The notes beneath the pieces are model-generated. The model did not search any database, had not been told where the DNA came from, and saw only the letters and a program-made list of their open reading frames with translations. A stretch of DNA of 8,922 bases, from NCBI GenBank assembly GCA_025457905.1, contig JALOTM010000023.1, positions 1 through 8,922 of the forward strand, read 5' to 3'. Below, piece by piece: positions 8,367 through 8,922 of this stretch. Source of the stretch: Methanomassiliicoccales archaeon (GTDB lineage: Archaea; Thermoplasmatota; Thermoplasmata; Methanomassiliicoccales; UBA472). The number at the start of each line of letters is the position of its first letter. Positions within the stretch are counted from its first letter, which is position 1. The position numbers were made by a program, and so were the translations under genes.

Positions 8367-8922
8367 GGGACCCGGCAGGATGGGTCGAAGGCCTCCTCTA
8401 TGCGCCGAAGCACGAAGTCCCGGTCCAGGGTGGAGAGGAAGTAGCCCAGGCGCGGGCCCTGGCGCTTGTTGATGAAGATGGAGTACATTACCTGGAAGCC
8501 GCCCTTAGCGCCGAGGCCCGAGCCCTTGGCGCACTCGTAGACCAGGTCATGGATGCGGTCTCCGTTCCATTCCACGCTGAGCAGCTTGGCGTGCACCTCC
8601 CTGAGGAAGCGCACCTCGGCGTCGGAGAGCTCGCAGGTGGGGAGCGCCGGGGCCACCTTGAACTTGACCTCCTCTGGGGCGAAGTTGTCCAACCAGAAGC
8701 GGACGCACCTGGCCCTCTCCCGGAGCAGCTCCGCGTCCTCGTCCCTGATCTCGGAGAGGTGCTCCGAGCGCTTCAGGATCTCCAGCATGACATCGAAGTT
8801 GTTGGTTATCTGGACCACCTGCACCAGATGCCGGTAGGGTATATGCAGGGGCATCTGGCCCCTGACCCCCTTGGGCTGTGCCAGCTCATAGGCGCGCAGC
8901 AGGTCCCTGTCCCTCTCCTCCA
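8363..8922 (-). CDS. lysS: Class I lysyl-tRNA synthetase, C-terminal part (5' end outside window)
   Basis: Reading right to left from the window edge, an uninterrupted frame gives 185 residues to TAG at 8365-8363. It includes RDLLRAYELAQPKG near the edge, then IPYRHLVQVVQITNNF, AKGSGLGAKGGFQVMYS, IFINKRQGPRLGYFLSTLDRD and a C-terminal IEEAFDP. This matches my memory of the C-terminal anticodon-binding helical domain of class I lysyl-tRNA synthetase, about 520 residues in full. The catalytic Rossmann domain with its HIGH and KMSKS-like motifs would lie beyond 8922. The internal ATG at 8854 is not the start, because family sequence continues upstream of it. The enzyme attaches lysine to tRNA-Lys. 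It converges on nfnB, and the two stop codons overlap at 8364-8365, so it is unrelated to the redox operon in function and leaves no room for an intergenic terminator. Confidence 0.85.
   Translation of the reverse strand, partial: EERDRDLLRAYELAQPKGVRGQMPLHIPYRHLVQVVQITNNFDVMLEILKRSEHLSEIRDEDAELLRERARCVRFWLDNFAPEEVKFKVAPALPTCELSDAEVRFLREVHAKLLSVEWNGDRIHDLVYECAKGSGLGAKGGFQVMYSIFINKRQGPRLGYFLSTLDRDFVLRRIEEAFDPSCRVP

Overview
This 8.9 kb window is a compact, high-GC stretch. Six genes run on the + strand, and the end of a seventh converges on them from the - strand. The host is most likely an archaeon. The - strand gene looks like a class I lysyl-tRNA synthetase (typical of archaea, though also found in some bacteria), arginine is often AGG and isoleucine often ATA in all genes, and strong GGAGG/GGTG-type ribosome binding sites precede most starts. 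A Thermoplasmata-like or related lineage is my guess only; no rRNA or other lineage marker is present.

Layout. Bases 1-78 are an upstream region holding a perfect 14-bp palindrome and a good ribosome binding site. They are followed by gdhA (79-1413, glutamate dehydrogenase of the E. coli type). After a 20-base gap come five tightly packed redox genes: a NuoE/HydC-like subunit (1434-2033), a NuoF/HydB-like flavoprotein (2030-3907), a NuoG/formate-dehydrogenase-like iron-sulfur subunit with a degenerate molybdopterin domain (3904-6072), and the two NfnAB (SudBA)-type subunits (6069-6920 and 6921-8366). The joints are ATGA, ATGA, CTGA and TAG|ATG, so translation is probably coupled throughout. 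The class I LysRS gene (8363-8922, - strand, 5' part outside the window) ends in a stop codon that overlaps the nfnB stop.

How the genes could work together. NuoE, NuoF and the N-terminal part of the NuoG-like protein resemble the soluble core of electron-bifurcating HydABC/NuoEFG enzymes. NfnA and NfnB resemble the NADH-dependent reduced ferredoxin:NADP oxidoreductase. There is no hydrogenase H-cluster domain, no usable formate dehydrogenase active site and no membrane subunit. The best inference is a soluble multi-flavin complex with one predicted FMN, two predicted FADs and about 13-14 iron-sulfur clusters, equilibrating NADH, NADPH and ferredoxin. With gdhA probably in the same transcription unit, it would couple oxidation or synthesis of glutamate to ferredoxin and NADH pools, as in an amino-acid-fermenting archaeon. 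The complex, its stoichiometry and its direction are inferences; the gene order, motifs and missing catalytic residues are read directly from the sequence.

The most unusual points are the fused-looking NuoEFG-NfnAB gene set, the apparently inactive FdhA-like domain, an extra-cysteine insert in that subunit, and the likely CTG start codon of nfnA.
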